A stretch of 64,000 nt of DNA from Thermoleptolyngbya sichuanensis A183 (lineage in GTDB: Bacteria; Cyanobacteriota; Cyanobacteriia; Elainellales; Elainellaceae): positions 5,332,001 to 5,396,000 of the forward strand of contig NZ_CP053661.1 of assembly GCF_013177315.1 (NCBI RefSeq), in the 5' to 3' direction. Shown one piece after another: positions 62,389-64,000 of this stretch. The notes under the pieces were generated by a model, which made no database searches, was not told where the DNA came from, and was given only the letters and a program-made list of their open reading frames with translations. Within the stretch, counting starts at the first letter, position 1. Each line of letters begins with the position of its first letter. The translations under genes and the position numbers were made by a program.

Positions 62389-62406
62389 ACTCTTTAAGGA
62401 GAACTA

Positions 62407-63825
62407 ATGACGCTTTCATTCACTAGTCTGGGTTTGTCTGAGGCGCGGGCGCGCCATCTAGAAAAAGCTGGATTTACCGCACCAACACCGATTCAGGCGC
62501 AGGCAATTCCCCATCTGCTGTCGGGGCGCGACGTGGTGGGTCTGGCCCAGACAGGAACGGGCAAAACGGCGGCCTTTTCGCTGCCCATTTTGGAACAAAT
62601 TGATGTCAACAACAACGCGGTGCAGGCGCTCATCCTAACGCCGACCCGCGAGCTAGCGATCCAGGTCTATCAGTCGATTCGGACACTGACGGACGATCGC
62701 CGCCTGAAAATTTTGCCGACCTACGGCGGACAGTCCATCGATCTGCAAATCAACCGCCTCCAGCGGGGCGTGCAAATTATCGTGGGCACGCCCGGTCGCG
62801 TGCTGGACTTGCTGAAGCGAGGCGACCTGAAGTTGAACAAGCTGGGCTGGCTGGTGCTGGATGAAGCCGATGAGATGCTGAACATGGGCTTTATTCAAGA
62901 CGTGGAAAAAATCCTGAGCCAGTCGCCTCCAGAGCGGCAGACCGCGTTTTTCTCTGCCACGATGGATCCGTCGATTCGCGAACTGGCGGCCAAGTTTTTG
63001 CGATCGCCCGTCACCGTCAGCATCGAGCAGCCCAAGGCCGCCCCGACGCGGATTAATCAGGTGGTGTACATGGTGCCGCGGGGTTGGACGAAAGCCCGCG
63101 CCCTCCAGCCCATTTTGGAACTGGAAGATCCCGAATCGGCACTGATCTTCGTCCGCACGCGCAAAGCCGCCGCAGACCTGACCCGCCAACTGCAAGCCGC
63201 CGGGCACAGCGTCGATGAGTATCATGGCGACCTCAGCCAGTCTCAGCGGGAACGGCTGCTACTGCGCTTCCGGCAGCGTCAGGTGCGCTGGGTAGTGGCG
63301 ACAGACATTGCCGCTCGCGGTCTGCATGTGGACGATTTGAGCCATGTGATCAACTACGACCTGCCCGACAGCGTGGAAAGCTACGTCCACCGGATTGGTC
63401 GCACGGGTCGTGCGGGCAAAGAGGGCACGGCGATTACGCTGATTCAGCCGCTAGACAAGCGCAAGCTGCGGGACATTGAGCGGCACATCCGCCAGCAGTT
63501 GCAAGCGGGCACAATCCCGACCCGCGCCCAGATCGAAGCCCGCTATCTGGAGAAGCTCCAGGGGCAACTGCGGGAAGCGCTGGTGGGCGATCGCCTCGCC
63601 TCCTTCCTGCCGATTGTGACGCAATTGAGTGAGGAGTACGACATGCGGGCGATCGCCGCTGCGGCCTTGCAGATGGCCTACGACCAGACGCGCCCCGCTT
63701 GGATGCGTGGCGACCATGCCTACTCCGACGACTTGCCCGTGGAAGAGAGTCGTCCTCGCAGCGACTATAGCAGCGGGCCCAAGCCGAAGCCCATCAAGCG
63801 CTCCAAAACGTCGGTCAATGAGTAG
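62407..63825 (+). CDS. crhR: DEAD-box RNA helicase, CrhR type
   Basis: The 472-residue helicase has the Q motif GFTAPTPIQAQAIP, Walker A AQTGTGKT, PTRELAIQVYQSI, VGTPGRVLDLL, DEAD (VLDEADEMLNMGF), SAT (FFSATMDPS), and motif VI YVHRIGRTGRAGKEG. The C-terminal extension of about 90 residues is basic and carries LEKLQGQLREALVGDRLAS. In Synechocystis CrhR is redox- and cold-induced and unwinds RNA; it shares an operon with rimO. GGAGAACTAATG upstream is a good ribosome-binding site. Confidence 0.9.
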   Translation: MTLSFTSLGLSEARARHLEKAGFTAPTPIQAQAIPHLLSGRDVVGLAQTGTGKTAAFSLPILEQIDVNNNAVQALILTPTRELAIQVYQSIRTLTDDRRLKILPTYGGQSIDLQINRLQRGVQIIVGTPGRVLDLLKRGDLKLNKLGWLVLDEADEMLNMGFIQDVEKILSQSPPERQTAFFSATMDPSIRELAAKFLRSPVTVSIEQPKAAPTRINQVVYMVPRGWTKARALQPILELEDPESALIFVRTRKAAADLTRQLQAAGHSVDEYHGDLSQSQRERLLLRFRQRQVRWVVATDIAARGLHVDDLSHVINYDLPDSVESYVHRIGRTGRAGKEGTAITLIQPLDKRKLRDIERHIRQQLQAGTIPTRAQIEARYLEKLQGQLREALVGDRLASFLPIVTQLSEEYDMRAIAAAALQMAYDQTRPAWMRGDHAYSDDLPVEESRPRSDYSSGPKPKPIKRSKTSVNE

Positions 63826-64000
63826 GCTGCCTGCGCTGACTGTCGCCTAGTCGCCTACTAGCGGTCGGTCAGCGCCAGATTCTTTGAGTGGCTCCAATAG
63901 CTCTACGGGCTTCTTCAAGCTTCTTCGAGAAGGCAGCCGGGGCAATCCAAGCCCGTCACCAAAAACTTTAGAGAACTTTTAGGGTGAGATGAGTAAATTT

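Overview
The window comes from a filamentous, non-marine cyanobacterium. HIP1 octamers (GCGATCGC, usually inside GGCGATCGCC) occur throughout both genes and spacers. Many genes belong to cyanobacterial families: BtpA, HetR, YlqD, DUF1830, DUF3038/DUF4335, DUF3386, DUF3593, cyanobacterial Hfq and a CrhR-type helicase. A hetR gene preceded by a small ORF carrying RGSGR points to a filamentous lineage. Nothing here shows heterocysts, so a Leptolyngbya-like organism is my best inference. No complete transposase, prophage, CRISPR array or rRNA gene was seen.

Layout. 1-11.1 kb: Tat-exported PhoX phosphatase (truncated by the window edge) with Pho-box-like repeats upstream, an AarF/UbiB kinase, SixA, aspartate ammonia-lyase, a seven-TPR protein, an EEP-fold hydrolase, an LpxB-related protein and DapF. 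11.4-19.2 kb: hfq divergent from dapF, the overlapping DUF3038-DUF4335 pair, DUF427, an acyl-CoA/ACP synthetase, YlqD, the pyruvate dehydrogenase E2 subunit and DUF1830. 19.8-27.1 kb: radical SAM protein, ManC, an LCP cell-wall ligase, a lumenal pentapeptide protein and a DMT transporter behind a palindrome cluster. 27.1-34.9 kb: xseB and xseA are separated by a HIP1-free 850-residue gene of unknown function. Then come recA and a flavoprotein that appears to start at CTG. 35.0-38.3 kb: patX-like peptide gene, long leader, hetR, an Rrf2 regulator, and a TMEM165/GDT1 manganese transporter behind a yybP-ykoY riboswitch. 38.5-49.7 kb: a secreted protein, RNase P RNA, DUF3593, a kinase with WD40 repeats, an Omp85 barrel, sulfite reductase and a GT4 glycosyltransferase. 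50.1-63.8 kb: an aminotransferase, DUF3386, a HEAT-repeat protein, RecG, a hypothetical protein, tsf and rpsB, BtpA, and rimO-crhR.

The most informative non-gene content is repeats. Family A is a 138-bp element in three near-identical copies, each with a 3-bp TNA duplication (IS1031-type signature). Family B is a ~90-100-bp hairpin element in four copies. Family C is a ~140-bp element in two copies, each flanked by an 8-9-bp direct repeat. A 34-bp repeat lies in frame inside three unrelated genes, and short tandem duplications are unusually frequent. The strongest regulatory module is patX-hetR: the small secreted ORF carries the RGSGR signal, and HetR keeps every residue known to matter for binding it.

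All identifications come from reading motifs. No database search was run. Start codons were often moved from the longest open frame to one with a Shine-Dalgarno sequence or family-consistent N-terminus; this is stated per gene.
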